From JAKVCB01 sp963578605 (GTDB lineage Bacteria > Planctomycetota > Planctomycetia > Pirellulales > Lacipirellulaceae), in assembly GCA_963578605.1 (NCBI GenBank), contig CAUZEA010000007.1, positions 30,944 to 94,943 of the forward strand: a DNA stretch of 64,000 nucleotides, written 5' to 3'. The notes beneath the pieces were generated by a model. That model saw only the letters and a program-made list of their open reading frames with translations. It ran no database searches and was not told the origin of the DNA. The position numbers and the translations under genes were made by a program. Position 1 is the stretch's first letter. Each line of letters starts with the position of its first letter. Below, one piece after another: positions 1 through 9,229 of the stretch.

Positions 1-264
1 GACGGAAATTACATCGCCATAACGTAAAATCCGCAGTTGTGTCTCCTCACCGTTAACCCGCGTGCCGTTGGTGCTTTCCAGGTCCGTTAAAACCAGTTTT
101 TCCTGGTCTTCCTGAATCTTGACATGGAATCGGCTAATTCGCTCATCATTAAGCCGAACCGAATTACCTTCTTCGCGACCGATTGTGACGGGTGTGGGTA
201 GATTATGATAGGCCCGCCCGCGGTCGGCGCCATCGAGAACTCGGAGTGTGACGTGAGGTATCAT
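1..264 (-). CDS. FHA domain protein, 3' end cut by the window edge
   Basis: The 88 visible codons form most of a forkhead-associated domain, which binds phosphothreonine peptides. The reverse strand reads IGREEGNSVRLNDERISRFH, followed by a TDLESTNGTRVNG segment; these carry the conserved G-R, S-R-x-H and S-T-N-G-T residues of the family. The only in-frame ATG that opens this reading is at 264, about 20 residues before the domain; no clear ribosome binding site precedes it, so the start is tentative. Planctomycetes often have small FHA proteins or FHA modules joined to other domains, and whatever follows the domain lies outside the window. The exact role is unknown. Confidence 0.8.
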   Translation of the reverse strand, partial: MIPHVTLRVLDGADRGRAYHNLPTPVTIGREEGNSVRLNDERISRFHVKIQEDQEKLVLTDLESTNGTRVNGEETQLRILRYGDVISV

Positions 265-599
265 ACGGTAAGGGCGGGCAAGAGCTTGAGGTCTTTCGGG
301 GTAGTCATGCAGGCGAGAATATTTTTACAGGTTCCACGTCAGCATTCCACATTCCACGTCAGCAACTACCTGACTGTCAATTATCTCACGCTGCAAGACC
401 ATGAGCAAGCCGAGCCGTGTGGACCGATTTTGCTCTTCTGGACCGATTGCCCTCAATGGCAACAGCAAATTCGGTCCCCTTCTAAAGCACAACAACGCAG
501 AGAATACCGACATTTTGCAAATCGAGTTGAAGGCGATCACCAAAATTCGCCAAAACGCAAGTCTGCGGTCAGAGTCCGTCGTTATCATCGATCGTGTTG
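265..599. other. Intergenic, nothing recognised
   Basis: Reading frames cross this stretch on both strands, but none shows a recognisable domain. The minus-strand frame is the tail of the decayed PEP-synthase-like gene after its homology has ended. Confidence 0.4.
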
Positions 600-1560
600 A
601 CCTGCCCCCCTTAACCGCGTCCATTCCCTGTGTGAGCACAATCAGATCCAGATAGAGCCGCTTGGGATCACCGGGTGCCGTGCACATCTCGAAGAACAGC
701 GGCAGCCAGGTCGTGATCGGTCGGGATTGCAGCGGGTAGAGGGTGCCATTGTAGAACGCCCACTCGATGTCAACAGGGTGGCCGACATGGGACTCGACCG
801 ATTCGGCCAAGGCAGCCACTTGGAGGGCCTGCGCGTCGGTCAGTGCTGGCGCGTCGGGGTGATTGTTGGGACGCTGCTCGGTCCCCCCGTCGGATCGCAG
901 CCACACCGCGTGCGCCTTGGCGGCCACCTGGCGGTCGAGGATTTCCTGCGCGACCTTGTCGACGGCGTACGTGTCGGGCGTGACCTGGCCCGTCACCACC
1001 GTTTCACCCAGACCGAAGTTGGCGTTGATCACCGCTTCGTCGTAGGCGTTGTTCTGCGGGTTCAACGAAAACGCCACCCCACTGGCCTCGCTGGCGATCT
1101 GCTATTGGACGATCACCGCGATGCGGGGGTTGTCGAGCGGGAGCTGGTTCTGTTGCTTGTAGGTGACCACCCGTTCGTCCAGCAGCGAGGTAAAGCAGCT
1201 GACCAGAGCCGCTTCCAGTGTCTTCCGGATCACACCGAGTGTGGTCTCATACCCGCCCGCAAAACTGGCCGTTGCCAGGTCTTCTTCGGGAGACGACGAC
1301 CGCACGGCCAGCAGCGTCTCCTCGGCAAACTGGCCCAGCGCATGATCCAGGTCGCTACGCTGGACTGCCGACAGCGCGAGTCTGCTGCAAAGGTCCTGCA
1401 GCGCGTCGCAATACGGTTTGAGCAAAGGGCCCGTGGCAGGTGCGTCTGCGGAATCCGCAGCGGCGACTTCCAACAGCTCACTCCAGAGCGGACTCTGTTG
1501 GATCGTCTCCAGCCAGGGGGCGAAGAAATCGACCCCCAGCACAAACCCGTCCACGGCGCC
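600..1560 (-). pseudogene. Decayed PEP/pyruvate-binding domain gene (PEP synthase / PPDK type)
   Basis: Two reading segments in one frame together resemble the N-terminal nucleotide-binding domain of phosphoenolpyruvate synthase or pyruvate phosphate dikinase. The upstream segment (about 1554 to 1102) has RSSSPEEDLATASFAGGYET, the usual R-S-S-x-x-E-D-x-x-x-x-S-F-A-G signature. The downstream segment has SGVAFSLNP, then an ANFGLGE stretch followed by VTPDTY, and ends with LYPLQSRPIT. They are separated by an in-frame TAG near 1103-1105 between IAVIVQ and QIASEASGVAF. The 5' end also seems shifted: a GHFLRGAP stretch near 1560-1580 lies in another frame. The phosphohistidine and PEP-binding C-terminal domains of a full-length enzyme are absent. 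A normal gene would be roughly twice as long, so this is a broken remnant. Confidence 0.75.
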
Positions 1561-1988
1561 CCGCGGAGGAAGTGGCCTGCGATTTCAGTCCCCTGCGGAT
1601 TCACCCCTGACGGACGACCGGTGGGTGTTCAAATCGCGGGAAGACATCATGACGACTTCGGGGTCCTGCAATTAGCCTTTGCTTTTCAACAGGCAACCGA
1701 ATTCTGGAAAGAGAGACCCAGCATTGCAGGTTGACGCGGGGACTTGCATGCCGGACAGAATCTGGCACAAGGAAAGCGTACGCGATGGGTGTGAGCCAGT
1801 TTTTTCCTGCCGCTGAACGTTACCGAGTCCCCGCTCAGGGGAGAACGGTTGGGGACGCAGGATGCCAATTTCTGTCGCTGCAGGAAAAGCAACCGCTGTG
1901 GGAAAAGCAACGATTGTGCCCCGCGGGAAGCCCTCTTGTCGCTCTGCAGGCCAGATCGAAATTTGGCTTCGCGCCGAACATGACCCAA
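1561..1988. other. Intergenic between the PEP-synthase remnant and purH
   Basis: No convincing coding region is seen. An 11-base direct repeat (GGAAAAGCAAC) occurs twice between about 1880 and 1912. The stretch may contain further remnants of the 5' end of the broken gene. Confidence 0.4.
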
Positions 1989-3578
1989 TCAATGCCGAAA
2001 ATGTCGCTGTCCGGTCAACAGCATTGGCAAACCATGTTCGTCGCATGCGGTGATCACTTCGTCATCGCGTCGTGATCCGCCAGGTTGAACCACCGCGACG
2101 ATGCCAGCCCGAGCCGCAATATGAATCGAATCGTCGAAAGGAAAAAATGCGTCCGAAGCAAGCACGGCCCCCGAGCTTCGCTCACCAGCTTTGCGAATTG
2201 CGATTTCGACGGAATCGACACGGCTCATTTGACCGGCTCCAACGCCCACCAATCCGCAGTCTTTGACGAGCACAATCGCATTCGATTTCACATGTCGACA
2301 TATTGCCCAGGCAAACTTCAAGTTTGCCAACTGCTCTTCGGTAGCCTGTTGCTCGGTAGGCTGTTGCCAGTCCGACACCTCGTCGGCATGATCATCGGCT
2401 TGCTGGACAAGGTAACCCCCAGAGATGGACCGTATTTGAAGAGTCCCTGCGCCCGGATCGACTTCCCCCACTTTAAGCAACCGGACATTGGTCCGCCATT
2501 TTGGCTTGGTTGTAAGAATCTCCAAGGCCGCTGGTTCGAAATTGGGGGCAATGATCGCCTCGACAAACTTGCCTGGCTCGGCAAGGCATTCCGCAGCCGC
2601 CACGTCAACTGGCGCATTGAAGCCGAGGATCGATCCAAAGGCACTGGCTGGATCGCCATCCCACGCCTTCTGGGTTGCCGTACCGAGTGTCGGGGCGGTC
2701 GCAGCACCGCATGGGTTGTTGTGTTTCAAAACGACGACACTTGGCGTCGGCAGAGACCAGGCGGCTGCCAGCGCCGCATCCAAATCGAGCAAATTGTTAT
2801 AGGAAAGCTCCTTGCCGTTGAGCTGCTCAGCCCGAACCAGACTGTTGGGATCGGCATCGATCGACGCGTAAAGTGCTGCCGACTGATGAGGGTTTTCGCC
2901 ATAGCGGAGGGTTACCCGGTGCGTGGCCGTCAGGCTCAGCCTACGTTCAAAGCAATCTGTTGAGGGTTTGTCGGCGTTGCCTGTACCCGGCCGGGCAAAA
3001 TAGCTGGCAATAGCGGCATCGTAAGTAGCCATGTGCGCAAAAGCCGCTCCTGCCAACTCGCGACGCAAGGCATCGCTAACACCACCATGCGATTCGATTT
3101 CGGTGCGGATTGCCGGGTACTGGGAAGGCGAACTGGCGATGGCCACGTAGGCATGGTTCTTGGCGGCCCCGCGAACGAGGGTGGGTCCCCCAATGTCGAT
3201 CTGCTCGATCGCCTCGGCAGGGCTCACGCCCGGCCGTGAAATCGTTGATTCGAACGGATAGAGGTTGACCACGACCAGCCCGAAGGGAACAACGCCATGT
3301 GCTGCCATGGCGTCCAAGTCTTCCCGGTGATCGGTGCGTCCCAGGATCCCACCATGGATTTTCGGATGCAGGGTTTTGATCCGTCCATCCATCATCTCGG
3401 GAAATCCGGTATAAGCAGCAACTTCCTGGACCGGGATGCCGGCGGCCTCCAGGTGGCGGCGTGTTCCCCCGCTGGCGTAGATCGTAATCCCGGCTGCCGC
3501 GAGTCCTCTGGCGAACTCGGTGAGCCCCGTCTTGTCACTAACACTAATCAGAGCATTTTGAATCTGTGGGTTCGACAT
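1989..3578 (-). CDS. purH: Bifunctional AICAR formyltransferase / IMP cyclohydrolase
   Basis: This cytoplasmic enzyme performs the last two steps of de novo purine synthesis: formylation of AICAR with 10-formyl-tetrahydrofolate, then ring closure to IMP. The 529-residue length is normal. The N-terminal MGS-like cyclohydrolase domain opens with ALISVSDKTGL and includes GRIKTLHPKIHGG. The C-terminal transformylase domain has RYGENPHQSAALY, the catalytic KHNNPCGAA, SDAFFPFDDSI and QPGGSRRDDEVI. A ribosome binding site (AGGAAG) lies about 6 bases before the ATG. It stands alone on the minus strand behind a non-coding leader of about 1 kb. The assignment is firm. Confidence 0.98.
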   Translation of the reverse strand: MSNPQIQNALISVSDKTGLTEFARGLAAAGITIYASGGTRRHLEAAGIPVQEVAAYTGFPEMMDGRIKTLHPKIHGGILGRTDHREDLDAMAAHGVVPFGLVVVNLYPFESTISRPGVSPAEAIEQIDIGGPTLVRGAAKNHAYVAIASSPSQYPAIRTEIESHGGVSDALRRELAGAAFAHMATYDAAIASYFARPGTGNADKPSTDCFERRLSLTATHRVTLRYGENPHQSAALYASIDADPNSLVRAEQLNGKELSYNNLLDLDAALAAAWSLPTPSVVVLKHNNPCGAATAPTLGTATQKAWDGDPASAFGSILGFNAPVDVAAAECLAEPGKFVEAIIAPNFEPAALEILTTKPKWRTNVRLLKVGEVDPGAGTLQIRSISGGYLVQQADDHADEVSDWQQPTEQQATEEQLANLKFAWAICRHVKSNAIVLVKDCGLVGVGAGQMSRVDSVEIAIRKAGERSSGAVLASDAFFPFDDSIHIAARAGIVAVVQPGGSRRDDEVITACDEHGLPMLLTGQRHFRH

Positions 3579-4443
3579 CGCTTCTTCCTGAGCAAAGTGG
3601 GTCGCCCCGGGGCAGGAGCGGGAAGCTGAAAAATGAGTGGTTTCTGTCGGTCCCGCCGGTCAAAAAAGGGCGGAAACGAGCCAAGAAACCGAACCTTCCT
3701 GGGCATCATCACGTAGAAATTGGGAATGAGAAAAACGAGTGACCAAGGCACTGCCGGAATCTACCCCCCCCCCCGCAGCGGTAGTGCCAGGTGCTTCTGG
3801 CGCGCCCAATCAATTCTGCACATGCCCCGCGGAACAGAGCGCGTCACGATAGCATCTCCCGTCACCCCTTTCAATGTACTGCCCCGGGCCACCGTCCTCC
3901 CCCCCCTCCACCCGGGACCGGAACAACGAAGGGGTGACGGTTTTTTTTGCGGCTGGATTTGGCCAAAACCGAGGTCGAGGTGAAGTGGTTCGGCCCGGTT
4001 TTTCCGGTGGCATCGGCGCGGCAAAGGGACCGTGAATCGCTTTGTCGATATTCTTGCGTCATTTGACGGAACCGTTTGAGTTGCGATTACGTAACTAAGG
4101 TCGGAACTGGCACAACGCCTTTAATTCGGCGCTGGGAAAATGAATTCTCAGTCAGTGAATGGCACGACGCTGCATTCTATGGCTTTAAAGATTGTATGGC
4201 TCGCAAGCCCGCCCCGCAAAACGCTCGCCCACGTTAGCTGGCCAGTTGTGGTAATGACAAGGCTGACCGGCATCCCGAACCATGGCGACACGCGAGGCGT
4301 GTAAACGGTCAAAACGGGTTGACTCAAAGAATCATTGCGGAACTTTTTTGCGTCGTTGTCCAACCAAACGTTACAGCCTGTATCAGTTTGCACCGCTTGT
4401 AACAAGTGCATGGCGCGCTCGCGAGAAAGTGTGTTGTAGTTCT
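3579..4443. other. Long intergenic region between divergent purH and an S41 protease
   Basis: No credible protein-coding frame is seen. It holds an 11-base C run at 3764-3774, a large inverted repeat followed by eight T residues (entered separately), and a minus-strand TGGCAC-N5-CTGC sequence at 3775-3789 that resembles a sigma-54 site upstream of purH. That site could be chance. Confidence 0.5.
3859..3948 (+). terminator. Orphan rho-independent-like terminator
   Basis: A perfect 12-base inverted repeat (CCGTCACCCCTT at 3859-3870 and its complement at 3929-3940) encloses a 58-base C-rich loop and is followed directly by T8 on the plus strand. The loop is longer than usual but contains two CCCGGG stretches that could pair inside it. 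No plus-strand gene ends nearby, so it would terminate an unannotated transcript or act as an attenuator ahead of the S41 protease gene. Confidence 0.5.
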
Positions 4444-4472
4444 TTGACTCGCGCGCATTCGTGATCTATATT
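4444..4472 (+). promoter_or_regulatory. Sigma-70-type promoter of the S41 protease gene
   Basis: TTGACT and TATATT are separated by exactly 17 bases, each with five of six consensus bases. The site lies about 125-165 bases upstream of the possible start codons of the protease gene and points toward it. Confidence 0.55.
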
Positions 4473-4636
4473 CACGGTGTCCCCCATGCTGGACCCTCTT
4501 GGCCCAAATCCGGTTACCCGGTCGAACCGTTACAATCGGTTGGTTAACCCCGCTAGCCGGCCAAGTGTGTTAAAACAGCGCGAAAGCCACCTCTCACGTG
4601 TCACGGAATGAACGCATGACGTTTGGGTTTGAATTA

Positions 4637-6364
4637 ATGAAGCGAAGTTTCGCGATCCTGGTAGCCACCGTGCTGTTGGCCAGCAATTCTGCTTATTCTG
4701 ATGCTCAGGTATCAGACGCGGGGACGGTTCAGGCGTCTGACGGATTGGCTCCCAAGGTTGTCAGCAATATTCTGGACCAAGGTCGATCTCTTGAAGCGGA
4801 TGGCTCCTGGGGCGACGCGTTAGCCCATTACGAAGAGGCTTTGCGAAACCATCCGGGGCAGCATGCTCTGCAGCAACGGTTCGACAATGCCCGCCTCCAT
4901 TACAGCTTTGACCGTCGGCTTGACGACCGCAGCTTTAGGCGGTCGGTCGAGACCCTCAACGCGAACCAAGCGTTGGAGATGTACAGTGAACTTTTGAGCA
5001 AGATCGATACGCATTATTTTGAGGTACCTCCCTGGAAAAAACTGGTGTATCGGGGTGTGCGATCTCTGGAAATCGCCCTGGCAGATCGCGAGTTTTGCAG
5101 CCTACACCATCTCAGCACCAACCAGGATCAGCTGGCGCGGATACATCGCGAGATACGCCAAATAACAGTCCGCTCAGGTATCCAGACGTCGCACGACGCC
5201 TCGACGAAAGCTGCGGAAATCGCCCGTCTTGTCGGTTACCGAACTGGACTAAGCGAATCGGCAGTACTGATGGAATTTATAGCGGCAGCAGCTGACGGGC
5301 TGGACAGTTACTCGGCATTCTTGACCGCCGATCAGCTGCGCGACGTTTACTCACAAATTGAAGGCAACTTTGTCGGCTTGGGTGTTGAGCTCAAGGCGGA
5401 TGATGGCGCGCTGTTGATTGTCCATGTCATTCCAGGAAGTCCCGCTAAACGAAGCGGGATTCTTGAAGGGGACCGAATTGTTGCAGTTGACGGGCAGAAA
5501 ACCAGCGAGCTGTCGACAGACGAAGCTGCCGGCTTGTTGACGGGCGTGGAAGGCAGTTTCGTCCGTATCACGATTGAACGCACTGGCCAGTTTTCCAAAA
5601 CGATCACAGTGCGACGCGAGCACGTCGATGTCCCCAGCCTGGAAGACGTCGGAATCGTGGATCCATCCAGCGGGGTTGCATACATCAAGATCCCAGCGTT
5701 CCAGAAGGCGACTGCCGCCGACATGGAGTCAGCCCTTTGGGAACTTCACCGCCAGGGAATGAAAAGTCTGGTCATTGACCTGCGCGGCAACCCGGGAGGG
5801 CTGCTCACGGCAAGTGTCGAACTGGTTGACAAGTTCGTTGCCAGCGGGCGAATCGTTTCGACACGCGGACGCAGCCATGCCGAGACATTTGACTATCGTG
5901 CTCATCGTGGGGGCACTTGGCGGGTACCCTTGGTCGTTTTGATCGACGGAGACAGTGCCAGCGCCAGTGAGATTTTTGCCGCAGCCATCAAAGACACCAA
6001 GCGAGGTAAGATCATCGGTAGCCGCTCCTACGGCAAGGGCTCAGTTCAGGGTATTTTCTCGCTAGGTCATGCCGGCACTGGAATTCGCTTGACGACTGCC
6101 AAGTTCTTTTCGCCCCACGATCGTCCGATCAGCAAGTTCGGAGTGCATCCCGATATCGACACACGTCGTGCTACGCAGGCGATCTCTGGCCAAGTCAACG
6201 GAAACAAAGAATACGCCGCCGGTTATCGTGGCGTCGAAGACATTACCCAAAGCGACGTGAGCTTCGTCAAGGTCGACAATAGTATCCTTGAGACGGTAGT
6301 TGATGATGCCACGCTTACCAAGGCGATCGACGTGGCCCGAAACGAACCGCCGCCGGTTCTCTGA
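4637..6364 (+). CDS. S41 family carboxy-terminal processing protease with TPR-like N-terminus
   Basis: The start at 4637 gives MKRSFAILVATVLLASNSAY, a good signal peptide. Upstream in-frame GTG (4598) and ATG (4616) codons would only lengthen the N-terminus. A TPR-like stretch (DGLAPKVV to about residue 90) is followed by a CTP N-terminal helical region, a PDZ domain (NFVGLGVELKADDGALLIVH to IVAVDGQ), and the S41 protease core. The catalytic serine is in DGDSASASEIFAAA and the lysine in SYGKGSVQ, the Ser-Lys dyad of the family. It is expected to cleave C-terminal tails of envelope proteins in the periplasm; the substrate is unknown. A sigma-70-like promoter at 4444 precedes it, and the next gene downstream is an unrelated acidic protein. 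Confidence 0.93.
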   Translation: MKRSFAILVATVLLASNSAYSDAQVSDAGTVQASDGLAPKVVSNILDQGRSLEADGSWGDALAHYEEALRNHPGQHALQQRFDNARLHYSFDRRLDDRSFRRSVETLNANQALEMYSELLSKIDTHYFEVPPWKKLVYRGVRSLEIALADREFCSLHHLSTNQDQLARIHREIRQITVRSGIQTSHDASTKAAEIARLVGYRTGLSESAVLMEFIAAAADGLDSYSAFLTADQLRDVYSQIEGNFVGLGVELKADDGALLIVHVIPGSPAKRSGILEGDRIVAVDGQKTSELSTDEAAGLLTGVEGSFVRITIERTGQFSKTITVRREHVDVPSLEDVGIVDPSSGVAYIKIPAFQKATAADMESALWELHRQGMKSLVIDLRGNPGGLLTASVELVDKFVASGRIVSTRGRSHAETFDYRAHRGGTWRVPLVVLIDGDSASASEIFAAAIKDTKRGKIIGSRSYGKGSVQGIFSLGHAGTGIRLTTAKFFSPHDRPISKFGVHPDIDTRRATQAISGQVNGNKEYAAGYRGVEDITQSDVSFVKVDNSILETVVDDATLTKAIDVARNEPPPVL

Positions 6365-6739
6365 ATAGGCGACGGTGGCTCGGGCTGTGCTTGGATAGCC
6401 AGGCAATCGCCGTACCGCTACCCTTGGATGATGAGTTAGGGCAGTACGCCCAGCCGCAAGATCGCTCGATCCGTTGCCATTCATAAAAGGGGCAAGGTGC
6501 CCACAAGACTCGGTCGGCTGGTGTCCAATGCCGTGCCAGGGCCTGTTACAGAAAATCAAGTCGGGGCGGCGGTCACCAACCAGCGGTACCGCTTGGCTTC
6601 CGGGCCCGTTGACGGACCCACCAATTCATTCAATACTAAACGGCAGTGCTAAACGGTTTGAAATGCTTCAACTCCCAACATTCCCGTATTTTTTGAATTT
6701 GACAACCTTAAACTCGAACCGAACGCAGGGCGTCCCTCA
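6365..6739. other. Intergenic, nothing recognised
   Basis: The stretch lies between the S41 protease and the acidic protein. There is a short direct repeat (CTAAACGG twice near 6637-6657) and an AT-rich segment just before the next gene, which may hold its promoter, but no clear pair of boxes is visible. Confidence 0.4.
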
Positions 6740-7234
6740 ATGGCCACCGACAACGACGACGATCTTTTTAACGAAGAATTCGACCTCGTGGACGACAACG
6801 AATACGACGTGAAGGATGACCATGACGAGGTAGACAACCGTGAGAACGACGCTGATGACGCTGGCAACGCTGATGACATTGACGCCAAAGCGGAGGCTCC
6901 TGCAAAGTCGGATGCAGCTGCTTCGAAAGCATCGGGGAGCCGCAAGCGAAAAACTTCCAATGATGAACCGGTTCCCGAGCCGGAATCGGACGCTAAAGAG
7001 AGAGATTTGGCGGAGGATGATGATCTCGACGAATATGGCAGGCCCAAGCCAGAACCGAATTACGTCGTTCATCTTTACGAATACCAAAAGTTCAAGCGAA
7101 CCCTTGACCGTCCTTTCACGCCAGAGGATGCCGAAGCATTCGCCACGGAATACAACCGGACCGGCAAGCGATACAGCCGTTTTGCCCTGGCTGGCAAGAG
7201 CGATGTCAAGCCGAAGAAGGCGCCACGCCTGTAG
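6740..7234 (+). CDS. Acidic hypothetical protein
   Basis: The 164-residue product has no signal peptide. The first 110 residues are strongly acidic and low in complexity (runs such as DNDDDLFNEEFDLVDDNEYD), probably disordered, with a basic patch SGSRKRKTSND in the middle. The last 55 residues look like a small folded module (YVVHLYEYQKFKRTLDRPFT, then AEAFATEYNRTGKRYSRFA). The family is not recognised. The coding call rests on codon pattern and on the sharp division between the acidic arm and the ordered tail. A hairpin about 170 bases downstream may end its transcript. The role is unknown. Confidence 0.6.
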   Translation: MATDNDDDLFNEEFDLVDDNEYDVKDDHDEVDNRENDADDAGNADDIDAKAEAPAKSDAAASKASGSRKRKTSNDEPVPEPESDAKERDLAEDDDLDEYGRPKPEPNYVVHLYEYQKFKRTLDRPFTPEDAEAFATEYNRTGKRYSRFALAGKSDVKPKKAPRL

Positions 7235-7402
7235 AACGCTCGGAACGGACACCTCCATTCAGGAAAAACAGGGCCACTCCTGAATTTCTACCAAGAATCC
7301 CTGGTTTTGGTTTCCCAGTCATTCCAGATTCCCAATCTCCCTGGAATCCGGTGTCCCAGTCTTTTGCGAACCTTGCCGTGGCGAGGCCCGTATGACCATT
7401 AG

Positions 7403-7426
7403 GACCGGCATGATGTGCCGGAGTTT
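7403..7426 (+). terminator. Possible terminator after the acidic protein gene
   Basis: CCGGCA and TGCCGG form a 6-base stem with a 5-base loop, followed by AGTTTTCTCTG. The stem is short, so this is only a candidate. Confidence 0.35.
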
Positions 7427-7526
7427 TCTCTGCGGGACTGCCCCATTCGACGGGCTCGATTTCAACAGCGTGGTACGATCCAGTAGAGATCCGAGCGGAA
7501 TGCCCGTCGCTTGATTGCTCGGCGAG

Positions 7527-7594
7527 TTTACATGTGCCCCAGTTTTACATGTGCCCCAGTTTTACATGTGCCCCAGTTTTACATGTGCCCCAGT
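7527..7594 (+). repeat. Four perfect 17-bp tandem repeats
   Basis: The unit TTTACATGTGCCCCAGT is repeated four times without change and ends 48 bases before the chosen start codon of the TPR gene. The repeat contains no stop in the TPR gene's frame, so an upstream TTG at 7511 could extend the protein through it. The signal peptide begins at 7643, which makes the repeat more likely a leader element. It has no spacers and is not a CRISPR array. Confidence 0.9.
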
Positions 7595-7642
7595 CCCTGG
7601 CTGGGCATTCTGCGTTCGATCCCGCTGCCCGAGGCAAAAACC

Positions 7643-9229
7643 ATGAGTTTTCTCCGATTGTTGACACCATTTTCCACGATCAGTCTCAGCCTTGTTCTCG
7701 TGTCCGTTTATTTACTCAGCGGGTCAGTGGCCCAGGCTCAGGTCTCAGGGGGTCAACAAGACATTGCCGCCGAGTATGAACAGGCCATGAAGGCAGGTCA
7801 AACTCACCTCGAAGAGGGCAAACCTGAAGAAGCCATTGCCGCGTTTACCGAAGCCATTCAAAAGATTCCCTATGCCCCGAACGGCTACGCCGCCCGCGCC
7901 CTTGCGTTTGCCGAAATCGAGGACTATGACTCGGCCCTGAAAGACTACAAGGAAGCCCTTGACAAGAATCCGAAGTTTGTGGAGGCCTTGGTGGGGCGTG
8001 GAAAGGTCTACCAGGAATTGGGCGCTGTTGAGCTCTCGCTGCCAGATTTTCAGGCCGCCATCGAAGAAGACCGGTCGAACTACGACGCCGTTTTCGGCCT
8101 GGGAAAGGCGATGATTCTGCTTGGAGGAGCCTCCCAGGGTGTCAAGCTGATGGATCGGGCCATCAAGATGAACGAAGAAAACCCGGAGGCCTATCGGCTC
8201 CGCGGGCAAGGCTATGCCAACCAAGGCAAATTGGACAAGGCTTTGGTCGACATCCAGAAATCGATTGAACTGGATCCTGATGATCACGAGTCACACTTCG
8301 TTCTGGGAGCAACTCTGATGCAGGCCGAGCAATATGTTCCAGCACTCCAGGCCGTCCTGGACTCGATCAAATTGTTTAAACCGGAAGAAGATAACATGCC
8401 TTTTGTACAGGGTTACCTGACCAAAGCTGCCATTCATATCGAGTTGGGCAAAACAACCGGCGACGAAGAACTGCGGAAGCAGACGTACCAGGACGCGATT
8501 ACCGATTGCACGACACTCGTGAAACTGCTTCCCGAAACTCCCGAGGCCACCCCCGCAAAGGCCGCAGTTTACCACACTCAAGGTGTTGCTGAGCGACTAC
8601 TTGGTGAAATTGGCGACGCGATTACATCGTTTTCCGAGGCAATCTCTCTGAATCCAGAATTGGGAGAATCTTATTTTCGGCGAGGAATCTGTTTCCACTA
8701 CATCGACGAAGATGATTTGGCCATTTCAGATTTTGAAGAGGCTGCATCGATTGACTTTAACGATCCGCGTGCCCACCTCTGGCAAGGGTATTCCTACACG
8801 GGTATCGGCAAGCTGCACGAGGCCATTCAGGCCTACAGTGAGGCGATCGCCCAGAGTGATCGCTATACGCCTGCCTACGTCAATCGGGGGTTGGCCTACA
8901 TGCAGTTGGCCGATTTTGAAAAAGCCATCGATGACTTCAACGAGGCAATCCGCCTGGAACCAAGCGAGGCCGAGCATTACTTCCGACGAGGACTGGCTTA
9001 CGGCCAGATGGGTGATTCCAAGCTTGCCTCGAAATCGTTCGCCAATGCGGTTGAGTTCGACAAGCAACACGCGGATGCTCACCGCCACCTTTCTGCTACG
9101 ATGGCCAGACTCGGCAAGAACGAGCAGGCTGACGAGCACCGCCGCATCGCCGACCAATTGGACGCTAACGACAACTCAGACAAGCAGCCCAAACCTGCAA
9201 CTGAGGCCCAAAACAGCCCGTCGAGCTGA
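7643..9229 (+). CDS. Secreted tetratricopeptide repeat protein
   Basis: The ATG at 7643 opens a signal peptide (MSFLRLLTPFSTISLSLVLV, then a stretch ending AQAQ). The rest of the 528 residues is almost entirely TPR units, about ten or more, for example GKPEEAIAAFTEAIQKIP, YDSALKDYKEALDKNP, GKLDKALVDIQKSIELDP, GKLHEAIQAYSEAI and DFEKAIDDFNEAIRLEPS. TPR arrays are protein-interaction scaffolds; no enzymatic domain is attached. The C-terminus is short and polar. It is predicted to act in the periplasm or cell envelope, with an unknown partner. A longer form starting at TTG 7511 would put the 17-bp repeats into the coding sequence and abolish the N-terminal signal, so it is less likely. Confidence 0.85.
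   Translation: MSFLRLLTPFSTISLSLVLVSVYLLSGSVAQAQVSGGQQDIAAEYEQAMKAGQTHLEEGKPEEAIAAFTEAIQKIPYAPNGYAARALAFAEIEDYDSALKDYKEALDKNPKFVEALVGRGKVYQELGAVELSLPDFQAAIEEDRSNYDAVFGLGKAMILLGGASQGVKLMDRAIKMNEENPEAYRLRGQGYANQGKLDKALVDIQKSIELDPDDHESHFVLGATLMQAEQYVPALQAVLDSIKLFKPEEDNMPFVQGYLTKAAIHIELGKTTGDEELRKQTYQDAITDCTTLVKLLPETPEATPAKAAVYHTQGVAERLLGEIGDAITSFSEAISLNPELGESYFRRGICFHYIDEDDLAISDFEEAASIDFNDPRAHLWQGYSYTGIGKLHEAIQAYSEAIAQSDRYTPAYVNRGLAYMQLADFEKAIDDFNEAIRLEPSEAEHYFRRGLAYGQMGDSKLASKSFANAVEFDKQHADAHRHLSATMARLGKNEQADEHRRIADQLDANDNSDKQPKPATEAQNSPSS

Noticed and set aside
727..1734. 335-codon plus-strand open frame
   Set aside because: It is antisense to the decayed PEP-synthase-like gene and has an arginine/histidine/valine-rich composition typical of a shadow frame.
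7376..7390. GTGGCGAGGCCCG shared with the intergenic region near 28322
   Set aside because: A 13-base match between two places in 64 kb is expected by chance.
7527..7594. Short repeats as a CRISPR array
   Set aside because: The units are directly adjacent without spacers and no cas genes are nearby.
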